DNA of 64,000 nt from Aliiglaciecola sp. LCG003 (lineage in GTDB: Bacteria; Pseudomonadota; Gammaproteobacteria; Enterobacterales; Alteromonadaceae): the NCBI RefSeq assembly GCF_030316135.1, contig NZ_CP128185.1, positions 992,001 to 1,056,000 on the forward strand, read 5' to 3'. Under the pieces are notes generated by a model. That model was given only the letters and a program-made list of their open reading frames with translations, was not told the DNA's origin and ran no database searches. Positions 35,871 to 45,449 of the stretch are shown here, piece after piece (positions within the stretch are counted from its first letter, which is position 1; every line of letters begins with the position of its first letter). The position numbers and the translations under genes are program-made.

Positions 35871-35974
35871 TAATCACAGTTTTTGATCACGACAGATCTG
35901 AATGGAAACTAACCCAATGTACTTGGAAACCGTAAATGTATATGGAAACTAACTAGGTTGTCGAAGGTGTATAA

Positions 35975-36004
35975 AAAGGTGAGCAAATTTGCTCACCTTT
36001 TTTT
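35975..36004. terminator. Bidirectional rho-independent terminator, probably the original gcv terminator
   Basis: AAAGGTGAGCAAA (35975-35987) pairs with TTTGCTCACCTTT (35988-36000), with A residues before and TTTT after. It lies 97 bp beyond the transposon right end and before copA. In the empty site it would sit about 0.1 kb after gcvP, so it is probably the ancestral gcvTHP terminator, displaced by the insertion. Two copies of ATGGAAACTAAC (35902-35913, 35942-35953) lie just before it. Confidence 0.8.
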
Positions 36005-36042
36005 ATGTAAATAAATAATAGAACATGTAAGATTATTTACAT
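36005..36042. promoter_or_regulatory. Inverted repeat upstream of the copper ATPase gene
   Basis: ATGTAAATAA (36005-36014) and TTATTTACAT (36033-36042) are perfect 10-bp inverted arms 18 bp apart, ending 22 bp before the GTG start. This is a candidate operator or promoter-overlapping site for copper control. It does not look like a CueR/MerR box. Confidence 0.4.
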
Positions 36043-36064
36043 TAACAGCATAGGAGGACAAAGG

Positions 36065-38398
36065 GTGACTACTAACTCAAATATAGAGACTGAATCAGGC
36101 TGTTGCTGTCAGTCAAAAAGCCAATCCTCTTCGTGCAAAAGTAAGGAGAACACGTTGGAAAAAACATCACAAAGCCAACAACTCATCATTGAAGGTGCTG
36201 GATGTGCCAGTTGTGTTGGCAAAATTGAAGGCGCTTTAAAATCAACGCTTGGCGTAGACAATGCAGAAATGAATTTTGCCGATAGGACGGTGTTAGTAAC
36301 AGGAATAGCTAAAACAGATGAGTTAATTAAAGCCGTGGAATCGGTCGGATACAATGCTAAACCAGTTAAAGATAACGCGACAATAGATGCACTTGACGAG
36401 AAAGAGGCGGCTGATTGGGCCTATTACAAAAAGCTAATGCGCGACACATTGATCGCTCTTTCGTTAGGTGTTCCTCTGATGATCTACAGTATTGTTGTTG
36501 GAGAAATGACGGTTGAAACAAACCTTAAGCGAATATCTTGGCTGATTGTGGGTATTTTAACCTTAGGCGTTATGTACTTTTCAGGTAAGCATTTTTATGT
36601 GGGGGCTTGGAAAAGTTTTAAAAATCACTCTGCCAATATGGACACTCTGATTGCGTTAGGAACAGGCACAGCGTGGCTTTATTCGATGGTGGTGGTTTTT
36701 GTACCCGATGCCGTTCCTTTAATGGCGCGGCATGTTTACTTTGAAGCCACTGCAATGATCATAGGCTTAATCGATCTAGGCTTGGCTTTGGAGCTTAAAG
36801 CCAGAGGTAAAACTTCTGAAGCTATCAAGCGACTTATCGGACTGCAAGCCAAGACTGCAACAGTCGTTCGAGACAACAAAGAGGTTCAAATAGGTATTGA
36901 ACAGGTTTTACTTAATGATGTAGTGAAAGTAAAACCGGGCGAAAAAATCCCTGTCGATGGCGTTGTTATTGAAGGACACACTTCTATTGACGAATCAATG
37001 CTAACAGGCGAACCCATGCCTGTTGAAAAAGCTGAGGAAGATGAGGTTGTCGCAGGTACGTTAAATAAATCCGGCATGATTTTATTTAAAGCGACACGTG
37101 TCGGTAAAGACACCGCACTTGCGCAAATCATCAATATGGTAAAACGAGCACAAAACTCTAAACCACCTATTGGCCGTTTAGCGGATGTGATTTCAGCTTA
37201 TTTTGTTCCAGTTGTCATGATCATCTCGGTATTGAGCGCCCTTGTATGGCTTAATTTGGGTCCTGAGCCTACTGTTGCATTTGCCATTGTATCTGCAACG
37301 ACAGTACTGATCATAGCGTGTCCATGCGCGCTGGGCTTAGCAACACCAATGTCTGTCATGGTCGGAGTAGGAAAAGCAGCAGAAGCTGGAGTGCTGATTC
37401 GTAACGGTGAAGCACTACAAACCGCCTCTAAAATCACTGCCATGATTTTAGATAAAACGGGCACAATTACAGAAGGTTCGCCTAAGGTAACAGATATTGT
37501 TTTAGCAAAAGCGACTGACGAAAAAGAAGTGTTACAGCTTGCTGCAAGTTTAGAAAGTGGCTCCGAGCATCCTTTGGCGCAAGCGATTGTAGAAAGTGCG
37601 TTAGCGCAAGATATTGAGTTACTAAAAATAGAATCCTTTAACGCTATTACTGGCTTTGGTGTGGAAGCAAACTGCAACAATAAAGCTTTGCTTTTCGGTA
37701 ACGATAAGTTAATGAAAACAAAAGGTATCAACCTTTCAGGCTTTGTTGAACAAGCCCAGTCTTTAGCAAAAGAAGCCAAAACACCTATGTACTTTGCTGT
37801 AGATGGTGATTTAGCAGCAATTATTGCAGTAGCTGATCCGATTAAATCCGATTCAATCTCTGCTATTAAAAGGCTTCAAGCTAATGGTATACGTGTCATC
37901 ATGTTAACTGGCGACAACAAGGAAACTGCTGCCGCCGTAGCTAAAAAAGCAGGTATTAGCGAATTTCTTGCTGAAGTTCTTCCTGAAGACAAAGCTAACA
38001 AAGTTAAAGAGCTACAAGGCAGTGGCGAAATTGTTGGTATGACAGGCGATGGTATTAACGATGCTCCAGCGCTCGCGCTAGCCGATGTCGGTTTTGCTAT
38101 CGGTACAGGAACAGACGTAGCCATTGAAAGTGCTGACATAACGCTCATGCGTGGTTCTCTTCATGGCCTTGCTGATGCCATCGCTGTGAGCAAAGCAACG
38201 TTACGAAATATTAAACAAAACTTGTTTGGTGCGTTCGTCTATAACGTGGCAGGAATCCCATTTGCAGCAGGGATTCTTTATCCCTTCTTTGGAATCTTAC
38301 TTAGTCCTGTAATAGCGGGTGCGGCAATGGCGTTTTCGTCATTGACAGTGGTGTCAAATGCAAACCGACTTCGCTTATTTAAAGCAAAAGAGCATTAA
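36065..38398 (+). CDS. copA: Copper-exporting P1B-type ATPase
   Basis: Pumps Cu(I) out of the cytoplasm using ATP. The 777 residues show a cysteine-rich N-terminus ([16 protein letters not shown]) and one heavy-metal domain with [13 protein letters not shown]. The core has TGEPMPVEK, the transport motif [13 protein letters not shown], the phosphorylation motif [13 protein letters not shown] and the hinge [18 protein letters not shown]. The start is GTG, with AGGAGG 6 nt upstream. It leads a small copper cluster with a cupredoxin and a truncated DUF2933 gene. It lies outside the transposon ends, so it is not cargo of the present element. Confidence 0.95.
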   Translation: MTTNSNIETESGCCCQSKSQSSSCKSKENTLEKTSQSQQLIIEGAGCASCVGKIEGALKSTLGVDNAEMNFADRTVLVTGIAKTDELIKAVESVGYNAKPVKDNATIDALDEKEAADWAYYKKLMRDTLIALSLGVPLMIYSIVVGEMTVETNLKRISWLIVGILTLGVMYFSGKHFYVGAWKSFKNHSANMDTLIALGTGTAWLYSMVVVFVPDAVPLMARHVYFEATAMIIGLIDLGLALELKARGKTSEAIKRLIGLQAKTATVVRDNKEVQIGIEQVLLNDVVKVKPGEKIPVDGVVIEGHTSIDESMLTGEPMPVEKAEEDEVVAGTLNKSGMILFKATRVGKDTALAQIINMVKRAQNSKPPIGRLADVISAYFVPVVMIISVLSALVWLNLGPEPTVAFAIVSATTVLIIACPCALGLATPMSVMVGVGKAAEAGVLIRNGEALQTASKITAMILDKTGTITEGSPKVTDIVLAKATDEKEVLQLAASLESGSEHPLAQAIVESALAQDIELLKIESFNAITGFGVEANCNNKALLFGNDKLMKTKGINLSGFVEQAQSLAKEAKTPMYFAVDGDLAAIIAVADPIKSDSISAIKRLQANGIRVIMLTGDNKETAAAVAKKAGISEFLAEVLPEDKANKVKELQGSGEIVGMTGDGINDAPALALADVGFAIGTGTDVAIESADITLMRGSLHGLADAIAVSKATLRNIKQNLFGAFVYNVAGIPFAAGILYPFFGILLSPVIAGAAMAFSSLTVVSNANRLRLFKAKEH

Positions 38399-38409
38399 GG
38401 AGAATCACT

Positions 38410-38763
38410 ATGATGACTATCAACTTACTTGGTGTTGGGCTGATAGCACTGATTGTTTGGTGGTTTTGGCTATATAAACCTCAAAAAACTATCATTGAAA
38501 GTGATGAAGTGCTGATTGAAGTGAAAGATGGTGTGTATTCTCCATCATTTATTCAAGTGTCAGCAAGCCATCCCGTCATTCTTAAGTTTAAACGCTCGGA
38601 TCAAACGCCATGTGCGGAAACAATGCTTATTCCGTCGTTAGACATTAGTGAACAGCTTAAATTAAATGAAATCACACAAATTACCTTAGCGAATTTATCA
38701 CCGGGAGAACATGAATTCCATTGTCAAATGCAAATGTATCGTGGTGTCTTAAAGGTTGTTTAG
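38410..38763 (+). CDS. Membrane-anchored cupredoxin-like protein
   Basis: 117 residues: one N-terminal membrane helix (INLLGVGLIALIVWWFWLY), then a cupredoxin domain (EVKDGVYSPSFIQVSASHPVILKFKRSD) with likely copper ligands in TPCAETM and HEFHCQMQMYRG. Cupredoxin_1-type proteins bind copper in the periplasm and may hand it over or buffer it. The gene starts 11 bp after copA with AGGAGAATC as ribosome binding site, so both are one transcript. Confidence 0.85.
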   Translation: MMTINLLGVGLIALIVWWFWLYKPQKTIIESDEVLIEVKDGVYSPSFIQVSASHPVILKFKRSDQTPCAETMLIPSLDISEQLKLNEITQITLANLSPGEHEFHCQMQMYRGVLKVV

Positions 38764-38772
38764 GAGAGTGTT

Positions 38773-38895
38773 ATGAAAAATGGGCACCCTAAATTTTGGT
38801 CTACACCGACAGGTTGGGCAGCACTTGCTCTCATTGCCTCAGCAACTGACTTCTTAGTTTTTGAGCATGGGGTGTTAATTTTCCTCCAAAAGTAA
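38773..38895 (+). pseudogene. Truncated DUF2933-type small membrane protein
   Basis: 40 residues, MKNGHPKFWSTPTGWAALAL then a hydrophobic helix ending FLVFEHGVLIFLQK. The opening (FWxxPxGWAALALIA...FLxxEH) is that of DUF2933 proteins, which usually accompany copper ATPase and cupredoxin genes. Those normally continue with a second helix and an H/M-rich tail, which are missing here. The break falls after FEH, near 38868. Translation could still give a one-helix remnant. TAGGAGAG precedes the ATG. Confidence 0.6.
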
Positions 38896-39081
38896 TCCAT
38901 TTAGGATTGCATATTTGCACAGACAATTAACCCATATTGAAAGATAGCTTTAAATTGTATTTCAAAGCCTTGCACAGTAATTACTGGATCAACTATTTAT
39001 GCAAATGGTGGATTAAAACAAGATGCAATTTAACACAGAGGAAATCTGATATATCTCAACTTGTCCGCCTACCCATCAAGG

Positions 39082-40824
39082 TTATGACATAACCAAACTT
39101 TCTACGCCTAATTTCGCTGTTTGGTTACATGCCTGTAACCCGTATGAATAAGGGCGCAGTCCTAAGGTGTGAGTAAACGAGACATCGCGAATGTGGTTGT
39201 TTGCGGCTTCTGGTTTGCTTTCTGATTTTCCCAGCGACGAGACATCGCGAATGTGGTTGTTTGCTTGACCGTCTTTAGCATAAACACGGTATCCAGGGTC
39301 CACATCAATTCCCTTCAGAAAATAGAATGGTTGCTTTTCATCTACAGGTTTTGAGAACTTGACACGAGCGGCCTGCACGGAGCCGTCTTTAACTAAGCTA
39401 GTAAAGGGATAGTCGTCAATTTCTAAGGCGCTTTGTCCTCCACAACTTACAAATACAGGGTAGTGGCACTCTTTTTTATTGCCACTAGGATCTGTGAAGC
39501 GAACAATCGTCTTGTTGTTTTCAAAGGAAATATCGTCAATATTCCCGGCCTTTAAGTCAAGCTTGCCTGCCGCGTGCAGGGCTAGCATTATTTTAGCTGA
39601 GGATAAGGGCAGGGCCGCAATAACGTTCATTAAAAAAGGCATCACTATGTCGTTGAAGGTAATATGGTCCTCGGCTGGCATTAGTTCTGCGTGGTAGTTC
39701 AGGGTATACATTAAGTCATCGGTGACCTCTTTCCAGTGAATAGGTCGGTCGTTTTCAACACTATTTTTTGCCGCCGGAAGTTCTTGCTGCATGCCTGAAA
39801 AAGGATCATCATAACTATGGCGAACAGACATCGCTTCAACAAAATCCATCAGCGTGAACGTAGGATCTTGCAGTTTCGCTATCATGTCGGGTTTAAAGTC
39901 TTCTCGAAATGCCTGGCCTAAAGCAGGGCGACATACCTTGTCAAAATACACGGCTAATCTTAAATGCCCCTGCTTATCTAATAATGACAATAAGGTTTGC
40001 CTATCTACATGTCGATACAGCGCGCGCATCGGCTCCTTTTGTTCGTACTGTAAATGGGGCAGCCAGCCATTAGCATCATGTAGTGTAATTTTGAAGTTTT
40101 CGGCGCCATTGTGGGCGGTGTAAACTAGCTTATCCCCTTGTTCGGTAAAGGTTCCATGGCGATGAAACAAAGAAGATATCACGTCAAAAGCACTTAGCGA
40201 CGCGCCCAATGTCCCCATGTTAAAGTCGAAGTACTTTCCACTGCTCGGCAAAATTTTACGAATAGGCCAGGGGGAACCGTAATAGCCAAACTCGGGTTTA
40301 TCATCGTTGGGAAAAGCGTGACCAGTGGCAATGAATAAATAATCCGTGCTGTAATCATTACCCTCAACATCTTTTAGTTTAACGCTATCGCCTTGCTGCG
40401 CTATATCAACTATTTCCGTCGCACTATACTCATTGATAATAAAGCCCGCAGCGCGCAAATTGTTGGTAAGTAATTTATATTGAGCACAAAGGTATTGCCC
40501 AAGAGCACGCCTATTATAAACTTCTGAATCTGAGATTTCTTTATCATCAAGATTAAGATCCTGTAATGTTGCTTGATCTTGTTCACGCAACCAGTCCGCA
40601 AAGGATATTTGTAGGGCTGGAATTTCCTCTGAAGCAATATTAGCCATACTGTATATATCAGTGGCGTAAACATCGTAAGGCATTCCGCAACCAAGCACCT
40701 TACTTTTGTCGAAGATACTAATACGTTTCAGCAATCGTTTGATGCTATCTTGGTTATTTTACATGTGTTTAAGTAAGTAAAGACCAGTTGCACCACTACC
40801 AATAATAGCTAGGCATTTATTCAT
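39082..40824 (-). pseudogene. FAD/NAD(P)-binding protein with an in-frame ochre stop near the N-terminus
   Basis: The body (from a TTG at 40734) is 550 residues of a flavoprotein of the NAD_binding_9 type (FDKSKVLGCGMPYDVYATDIYS; DYLFIATGHAFPN; PVFVSCGGQSALEI). It lacks the expected N-terminal dinucleotide-binding loop. That loop lies just upstream in the same frame: ATG 40824 gives MNKCLAIIGSGATGLYLLKHM (GSGATG), then TAA at 40761-40759, then the body continues without frameshift. So a single stop splits the gene. Near the C-terminus ANNHIRDVS occurs twice, from a 28-bp direct repeat at 39177-39204 and 39237-39264. Probably non-functional. Confidence 0.75.
39177..39264. repeat. 28-bp direct repeat, period 60 bp, inside the broken flavoprotein gene
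   Basis: ACGAGACATCGCGAATGTGG and its next 8 bases occur at 39177-39204 and again at 39237-39264, exactly 60 bp apart. The result is an in-frame 20-residue insertion that doubles ANNHIRDVS in the protein. It looks like a recent tandem duplication. Confidence 0.75.
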
Positions 40825-40992
40825 ATCTAAAGATTTCCTTATTTCCAACGGTGCAGTTTAAGCTTGAGGTATTCATGAAGTGAATTATTATACCCATATT
40901 GCGTATTTATCAATTAAAACAATATCATTCCTATAGCTTTAACCATTTTAATAAATTGAATTTAGCCCCGTGTTAATACAGGATAACCAACA

Positions 40993-41517
40993 ATGTTTGT
41001 ATCAGATGCTATGCTCGACGCCCTACTAAGAGGTTCAATTTTAACTGTTATCGCAATGCTTTGGGTAATTGTGCTGGTGCGTATAAATGGCTTGCGGTCA
41101 TTCTCAAAAATGACCAATTTCGATTTTGTGATGACAGTAGCAATTGGTTCGTCACTGGCCGGTGCAAGCCAATCATCTACGTGGCCTGCTTTTGTACAGA
41201 TTCTAATGGCAATGGCAGCGTTATTTATAGTGCAATACACTGCGGCTCGCCTTCGTAGAGCCTCAGATAGTATCGATACCTTGATACAAAACAAACCCGT
41301 GTTGCTAATGCACAACGGCATCATATTATATGACGCCTTAAAGTCTACGCGTGTGGCGAAAGATGACTTAATCGCCAAGCTTCGCGAAGCGAATGCTTTA
41401 GACTTCTCGCAAGTTCGGGCGGTGGTTTTAGAAACCACAGGAGATATCTCAGTATTGCATGGTGATAAGTGCGCCGAGGAATTGTTAGAAGGGACGCGGA
41501 AGTTGCAGGGTAGCTGA
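40993..41517 (+). CDS. DUF421 (YetF-family) membrane protein
   Basis: 174 residues with about three N-terminal membrane helices (SILTVIAMLWVIVLVRING; FVMTVAIGSSLAGA; ILMAMAALFIVQYT). A small cytosolic DUF421 domain follows (LLMHNGIILYDALKSTRVAKDDLIAKLREANA; VRAVVLETTGDISVL). The conserved FDFVMTVAIGSS motif identifies the family. The biochemical role is not established. It is a single gene, divergent from the broken flavoprotein gene and on the other strand. Confidence 0.85.
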   Translation: MFVSDAMLDALLRGSILTVIAMLWVIVLVRINGLRSFSKMTNFDFVMTVAIGSSLAGASQSSTWPAFVQILMAMAALFIVQYTAARLRRASDSIDTLIQNKPVLLMHNGIILYDALKSTRVAKDDLIAKLREANALDFSQVRAVVLETTGDISVLHGDKCAEELLEGTRKLQGS

Positions 41518-41895
41518 GTCAGCTATAGTGGCAAGCTCTGTGGTGTAAATTAAAAATAGTGTGCCGGAATTGAATTTTAATCCTTGCTTAGACTATTGGG
41601 AACGTGACATGGGCCCATATAATGGTCGACTGCATGCTTGTTACAATGAGCATAAGTAGAGTGAATTTTTACTATTCCTTTCGCCGTAACTGTTGTGTTA
41701 CCAGATGGGGTTCTCGGTTTCTATTACGCTAAAGCTGGCGCTTTAAAATTATTAACTTTCCGCAGCATAATTTATATATTGGCTAAAGTTCCAAAAGATT
41801 TTTGATAGTGGTCACCAAGCAGGGAGTATTATATTTTTTGATTTGTATAGCATTCTGACTATCATAGAAATACTAATAATAATTATAAGTCTAGA
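41518..41895. other. Intergenic, no recognisable feature
   Basis: 378 bp between the DUF421 gene and the solute-binding protein gene. I see no open frame with a ribosome binding site, no strong terminator and no repeat here. Confidence 0.5.
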
Positions 41896-41907
41896 ATGAG
41901 TGTGTAT

Positions 41908-42726
41908 ATGTCCTACAAATTGTCACTCTTAGTAAAGTTAAACATTGTCGGGCTTGCCTTCGTTTTTATGTTTAGTAATCAAGTTCAAGCTGAAAACAGT
42001 TTAGAGATTATTTACCTGCAGCGCTTACCTTTTAGTGGTGATATTAGTCATCAAAAAAGCGGAATTTTGCTCGATTTAAGTGAAGAAATCATGTCCAGCG
42101 CTAAGCTCACGTCAAACTACAAAGCGATTACTACATGGGTGGATGCCACCAGGTATCTAAAAGCGGAGGTCAATGGGTGTTTTTTAGGAAGTTATAAAAC
42201 GGCAGAAAGAGCCAAACTGTATAAATTTTCTCAACCAATTTATCAAGAGCAGCCATACATAGTTGCCGCCAATTCAGCACTCAAAGATAGATTCAATGAA
42301 GAAGTGTTGATTGAGGATTTATTTGATTCAAACTTCCTCATGGGTTTCTATGAAAATTTTTCCTACGGTGAGGCTATTGATTCAAAGATGCGTACATCGA
42401 GTAACCCCAAAATTAATTTGCATTACCTTACCAATATGCAGGAAGATAATTTTGAAACCCGTAATATTTTTTCACTGATTGATAAAGGACGAGTTGACTA
42501 TTATTTGATCAATGAAACCGAATACGATTGGAATATGCATAACAGTGGAGAAACATTAAATATAACTAAAATAAAATTGAAACCGACTCCTATAGGAAAT
42601 TTTCGATATTACATGTGCAGTAACGCTGTCCCTGATGAAATTATTGAGCGACTAAATAAAGCTATTTTACAGGTTAAAAAATCCCCCCAGTACCGACAAA
42701 TTATTAAAAGCTATAATAAGCCGTAA
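41908..42726 (+). CDS. Periplasmic solute-binding protein, family 3-like
   Basis: I chose the ATG at 41908 (MSYKLSLLVKLNIVGLAFVF), which gives a typical signal peptide ending NQVQA; an ATG at 41896 would add four residues. The mature part looks like a bacterial extracellular solute-binding protein type 3: LEIIYLQRLPFSG, GILLDLSEEIM, GCFLGSYKTAERAKLYKFSQPIYQEQPYIVA, and a C-terminal LNKAILQVKKSPQYRQIIKSY. No permease gene is adjacent, so it may be a stand-alone sensor-like binding protein. Ligand unknown. Confidence 0.75.
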   Translation: MSYKLSLLVKLNIVGLAFVFMFSNQVQAENSLEIIYLQRLPFSGDISHQKSGILLDLSEEIMSSAKLTSNYKAITTWVDATRYLKAEVNGCFLGSYKTAERAKLYKFSQPIYQEQPYIVAANSALKDRFNEEVLIEDLFDSNFLMGFYENFSYGEAIDSKMRTSSNPKINLHYLTNMQEDNFETRNIFSLIDKGRVDYYLINETEYDWNMHNSGETLNITKIKLKPTPIGNFRYYMCSNAVPDEIIERLNKAILQVKKSPQYRQIIKSYNKP

Positions 42727-43013
42727 TGGAAATGCTTTAGATAATAGCTTCAATCAAGAGCATCAGAACAGGTTGAAAACGTATGGCATACACAACTGTT
42801 AAATTTTCCTGTTTGTATTCCCTTTAATTTATAATCCCTGTAGCTGTCATTCTTTAGGCAATCTAAGCCCGTAAGCTTTATGTTACGTGCTTATAGCCCT
42901 CATATTTAACGTGTTGTTAGATCTAGGGGCTGCTCCTCAGCAATGAATAGCTCTAACTTTGGCCGCAACAAGCCCAAAGAATGAATATTAATCAATCCAA
43001 GGAATGCTTATCT

Positions 43014-44282
43014 ATGTCTTTTCGATCGTTAGGCTTGTGTAATGCGCTATTGAAAGCGGTTGCAGAACAAGGTTATGCAACGCCATCACCGATACAGGTT
43101 GAAGCTATTCCGGCGGTGCTTAGTGGTCGTGATCTTATGGCGGTGGCTCACACCGGCACAGGTAAAACGGCCGCTTTTTGTTTGCCGGTGATGCAGCTAC
43201 TGTCTGAAGGCTCAAGTCCACAAGCGAAAAAAGTCCGTGGGTTAATCATTACGCCGACCCGAGAGCTTGCTGCTCAGGTATCCGCAAGCCTTGAACGCTA
43301 CAGCCGTCATATGAATATTCGCTCAGCGGTCGTGTTTGGTGGTGTGAGGATTGAGCCGCAGATATCCTTACTGCAAGAGGGTTTAGATATGCTGGTCGCT
43401 ACGCCCGGTCGTTTGATTGATCTGTATAATCAGCAGGCTTTTAACTTTGATCAGCTTGAGATATTGGTCTTGGATGAGGCTGATCGCATGTTGGATATGG
43501 GCTTTGTCGACGACATCCGTCATATCCAAAGTCTGTTGCCTAGCAACCGTCAAACTTTAATGTTTTCAGCGACATTTTCTAAACAGATAAAATCTCTTGC
43601 CACAGGCATGTTAGATAATCCACTTTTGCTTGAAGTGACCGCCGCCAACAGTACGGTCGATACGGTTAAACAGCTTATATATTCTGTAGACAAAGCTCGC
43701 AAAAGTGAGGCGCTGATCCAGCTGATTAAGAACAATGATTGGCATCAAATTCTGGTGTTTAGTCGCACCAAGCGTGGCGCAGATAATTTGGTAACCCAGC
43801 TGAAAAACGCCGCTATCAGCGCCGACTCAATCCATGCAAACAGAACCCAGCATGCGCGCACACTTGCTTTAGATGGGTTTAGAAACGGTAGTATTAAGGT
43901 TTTGGTCGCCACTGATATTGCCTCTCGGGGCATTGATGTAGACCAACTGCCTTGTGTGATTAACTTTGATCTGCCCTATGTACCTGAAGATTATGTACAT
44001 CGCATAGGTCGTACCGGTCGTGTTGGCAGCACAGGCTTAGCGATATCCTTATTCAGTGAGGATGAATCCAAACAGTTACAGACAATTGAACGAGTGATTG
44101 GCCGTAAGTTAGAGCGTCAAATCATCCCAGGTTTTGCGCCTAGCCAAAAAGCGCCAGTAGACTCATCAGATGATGACCTATATGGTAATTTTGAGCCAGA
44201 TCCTAAACCTAGACGTCGAGACCAACCTCAGGGGTGGGCAGGCCATGGCAGAAAGTCGACCAATAAAAAGCGTAAAAGGTAG
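43014..44282 (+). CDS. rhlE: DEAD-box ATP-dependent RNA helicase, RhlE type
   Basis: Unwinds RNA during ribosome assembly and RNA decay. I start at ATG 43014 (MSFRSLGLCNALLKAVAEQG), with AAGGA upstream, rather than 42981. The Q motif YATPSPIQVEAIP, Walker A AHTGTGKTAAF, PTRELAAQV, DEADRMLDMGF, SATFSKQI and HRIGRTGRVG are all present. The basic tail (KPRRRDQPQGWAGHG..NKKRKR) is typical of RhlE. It is a complete, ordinary core gene of 422 residues. Confidence 0.95.
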   Translation: MSFRSLGLCNALLKAVAEQGYATPSPIQVEAIPAVLSGRDLMAVAHTGTGKTAAFCLPVMQLLSEGSSPQAKKVRGLIITPTRELAAQVSASLERYSRHMNIRSAVVFGGVRIEPQISLLQEGLDMLVATPGRLIDLYNQQAFNFDQLEILVLDEADRMLDMGFVDDIRHIQSLLPSNRQTLMFSATFSKQIKSLATGMLDNPLLLEVTAANSTVDTVKQLIYSVDKARKSEALIQLIKNNDWHQILVFSRTKRGADNLVTQLKNAAISADSIHANRTQHARTLALDGFRNGSIKVLVATDIASRGIDVDQLPCVINFDLPYVPEDYVHRIGRTGRVGSTGLAISLFSEDESKQLQTIERVIGRKLERQIIPGFAPSQKAPVDSSDDDLYGNFEPDPKPRRRDQPQGWAGHGRKSTNKKRKR

Positions 44283-44331
44283 AATCTGCTGATTGGGGCT
44301 GTAAACTTAACCTGAGCCTAGTTATATATTG

Positions 44332-44748
44332 ATGAATATCTTTTCAAGTACTCTGACCCTCTTGAATTCTGCTCAATTGCATAGTGAACTACAGCTACCC
44401 GCTATGCCGTTAGTTATCGAGAAACTCGAAGATTTTGTTGAACAGCTTTATCAAAGTTTTGAGGCGCAGCCTAGGTTAGTCCACTTACTGTTGGATGCTC
44501 AGTTGTTACCACGGATAGTGAATACGGCGTCGAAAATGCGCTATGAAGCACTAATAGTTTTATTAAAAAAACATTATCCCCACTGTGACGAGACATTGAT
44601 CACCCAGACAGCGGCTAATCTGCGTTATATTATGAGTGCTTCAACATGGCGTTATTATCGACAGATGTTTGATTTTAATATGGTTGCTAGCGTTCAATGC
44701 GCCCGCATGGTCATTCGTCAGGCAATTGCCTATTTAAATTCAAAATGA
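44332..44748 (+). pseudogene. Possible TetR-family C-terminal fragment
   Basis: 138 residues, all helical, with no HTH. The tail (RYIMSASTWRYYRQMFDFNMVASVQCARMVIRQAIAYL) resembles the ligand-binding domain end of TetR regulators, so the N-terminal DNA-binding part may have been lost. The 5' end carries ACTCTGACCCTCTTGA (44350-44365), a 16-mer that also appears inverted at the broken 5' end of the PEP-CTERM gene (46188-46203). A stand-alone small protein is the alternative. Confidence 0.4.
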
Positions 44749-44915
44749 ATTCATTTGCTTCGCCGTCCAATAAAAGGGTGGTAATTTGTTTATATACTTA
44801 GGTTAATCTAGTGGCGCATTGCAAATACCGACTTGCAGGGATAACTTGATATGAACGGCGATAACGACAAGCCAGAGCTTGACTCAAGTATCTGAAACAC
44901 TATCAGCGTCCTTGC

Positions 44916-45182
44916 TTAGCGAAGCTGGCTGTCTTTACTGCCTCGTCGATTGATAGAAGAGGTGAACACGGCTTTTTTCTCTTTCATGCTCTGACATTGA
45001 ATACATAGCTGTACACCCGGCACCGCGTCTCTGCGAGCCTGTGGTATAGGTTTGTCGCATAGTTCGCAAAACTCGGCACTTTCGCCTTGTGGTAAGTTAC
45101 TTTTTGCCATGGCAACCGCATCTTCTACACTCGCGTCAATTTGGTCTTGTACGGCTCCATCTTTTGCCCATCCTCCAGCCAT
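44916..45182 (-). CDS. ybiI: DksA/TraR-type zinc finger protein, YbiI family
   Basis: 88 residues starting MAGGWAKDGAVQDQIDASVE at ATG 45182, supported by GGAGG 8 nt upstream; the longer reading from 45233 lacks a site. Four zinc cysteines lie in CELCDKPIPQARRDAVPGVQLCIQC, and the tail INRRGSKDSQLR matches YbiI closely. The family is related to DksA/TraR but its cellular role is not settled. Confidence 0.9.
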   Translation of the reverse strand: MAGGWAKDGAVQDQIDASVEDAVAMAKSNLPQGESAEFCELCDKPIPQARRDAVPGVQLCIQCQSMKEKKAVFTSSINRRGSKDSQLR

Positions 45183-45367
45183 ATTTGCCTCCAGCAATTT
45201 AATAGTAAGTTGTTTAAACGCTTGGTAGCGCACTTTAGATCATTTCTATACGACCAGACGCGGACAAATTTGACAGGGCTAAAGGTAAAAAGAAATTATT
45301 GGAAAAGGTGAAGTGAAATAGCATTAAACAGGATACTGAGGAGGTGAGAGCTATAAAAATCAAGATA

Positions 45368-45420
45368 TGGGCCCTTAAAAGGACCCAAATCAAATTAACT
45401 TGGACTCTTACTTAGAGTCC
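45368..45420 (-). terminator. Two stem-loops downstream of the PEP-CTERM gene
   Basis: GGACTCT-TACTT-AGAGTCC (45402-45420) is a perfect stem 30 bp past the stop codon of the minus-strand gene. A second imperfect stem TGGGCCCTT/AAGGACCCA lies at 45368-45387. Neither has a strong T-run, so termination would be moderate. Confidence 0.5.
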
Positions 45421-45449
45421 TGTTTGACTAAAAGTGTATTGCAGGATAA

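Larger units (their letters stand above)
5457..35878. mobile_element. Tn7-like transposon (about 30.4 kb) inserted downstream of gcvP
   Basis: The left end at 5457 reads TGTAGTCT then AGTATTTAAAAATTAGACA. The right end, read inward on the minus strand from 35878, is TGTGATTA then AGTATTTTAAAAATAGACA. The TGT termini, the 8-bp terminal segment and the following repeat align without shifting, which fixes both boundaries. tnsABCD sit at the right end, as in Tn7 relatives. The 5-bp flanks are GGTTT (5452-5456) and GTTTT (35879-35883), four of five identical, so the target duplication is imperfect. Cargo covers 5585-28736: small ORFs, a CARF-sigma54 regulator, type I and McrBC restriction, two further candidate defence pairs, and a dead methyltransferase pair. 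No Cas genes or CRISPR array are present, so this is not a CRISPR-associated transposon. Confidence 0.9.

Noticed and set aside
5457-35878. Possible CRISPR-associated transposon
   Set aside because: Two TniQ-type genes raised the idea, but no Cas6/7/8 or Cas12k genes and no repeat-spacer array could be seen anywhere in the element.
35902-35953. Two ATGGAAACTAAC repeats as a CRISPR-like or transposon feature
   Set aside because: Only two 12-bp copies 40 bp apart, outside the element ends and unlike the end repeats; noted but not informative.
35978-35997. GTGAG...CTCAC in the terminator as another site of the M-S complex
   Set aside because: The half-sites are in the opposite order (GTGAG first) with an 8-bp gap; it is better explained as a terminator stem with A and T flanks.
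36065-38895. Copper cluster as transposon cargo
   Set aside because: It lies outside the right end at 35878, whose terminus matches the left end precisely. It may descend from an older island, but it is not part of the present element.
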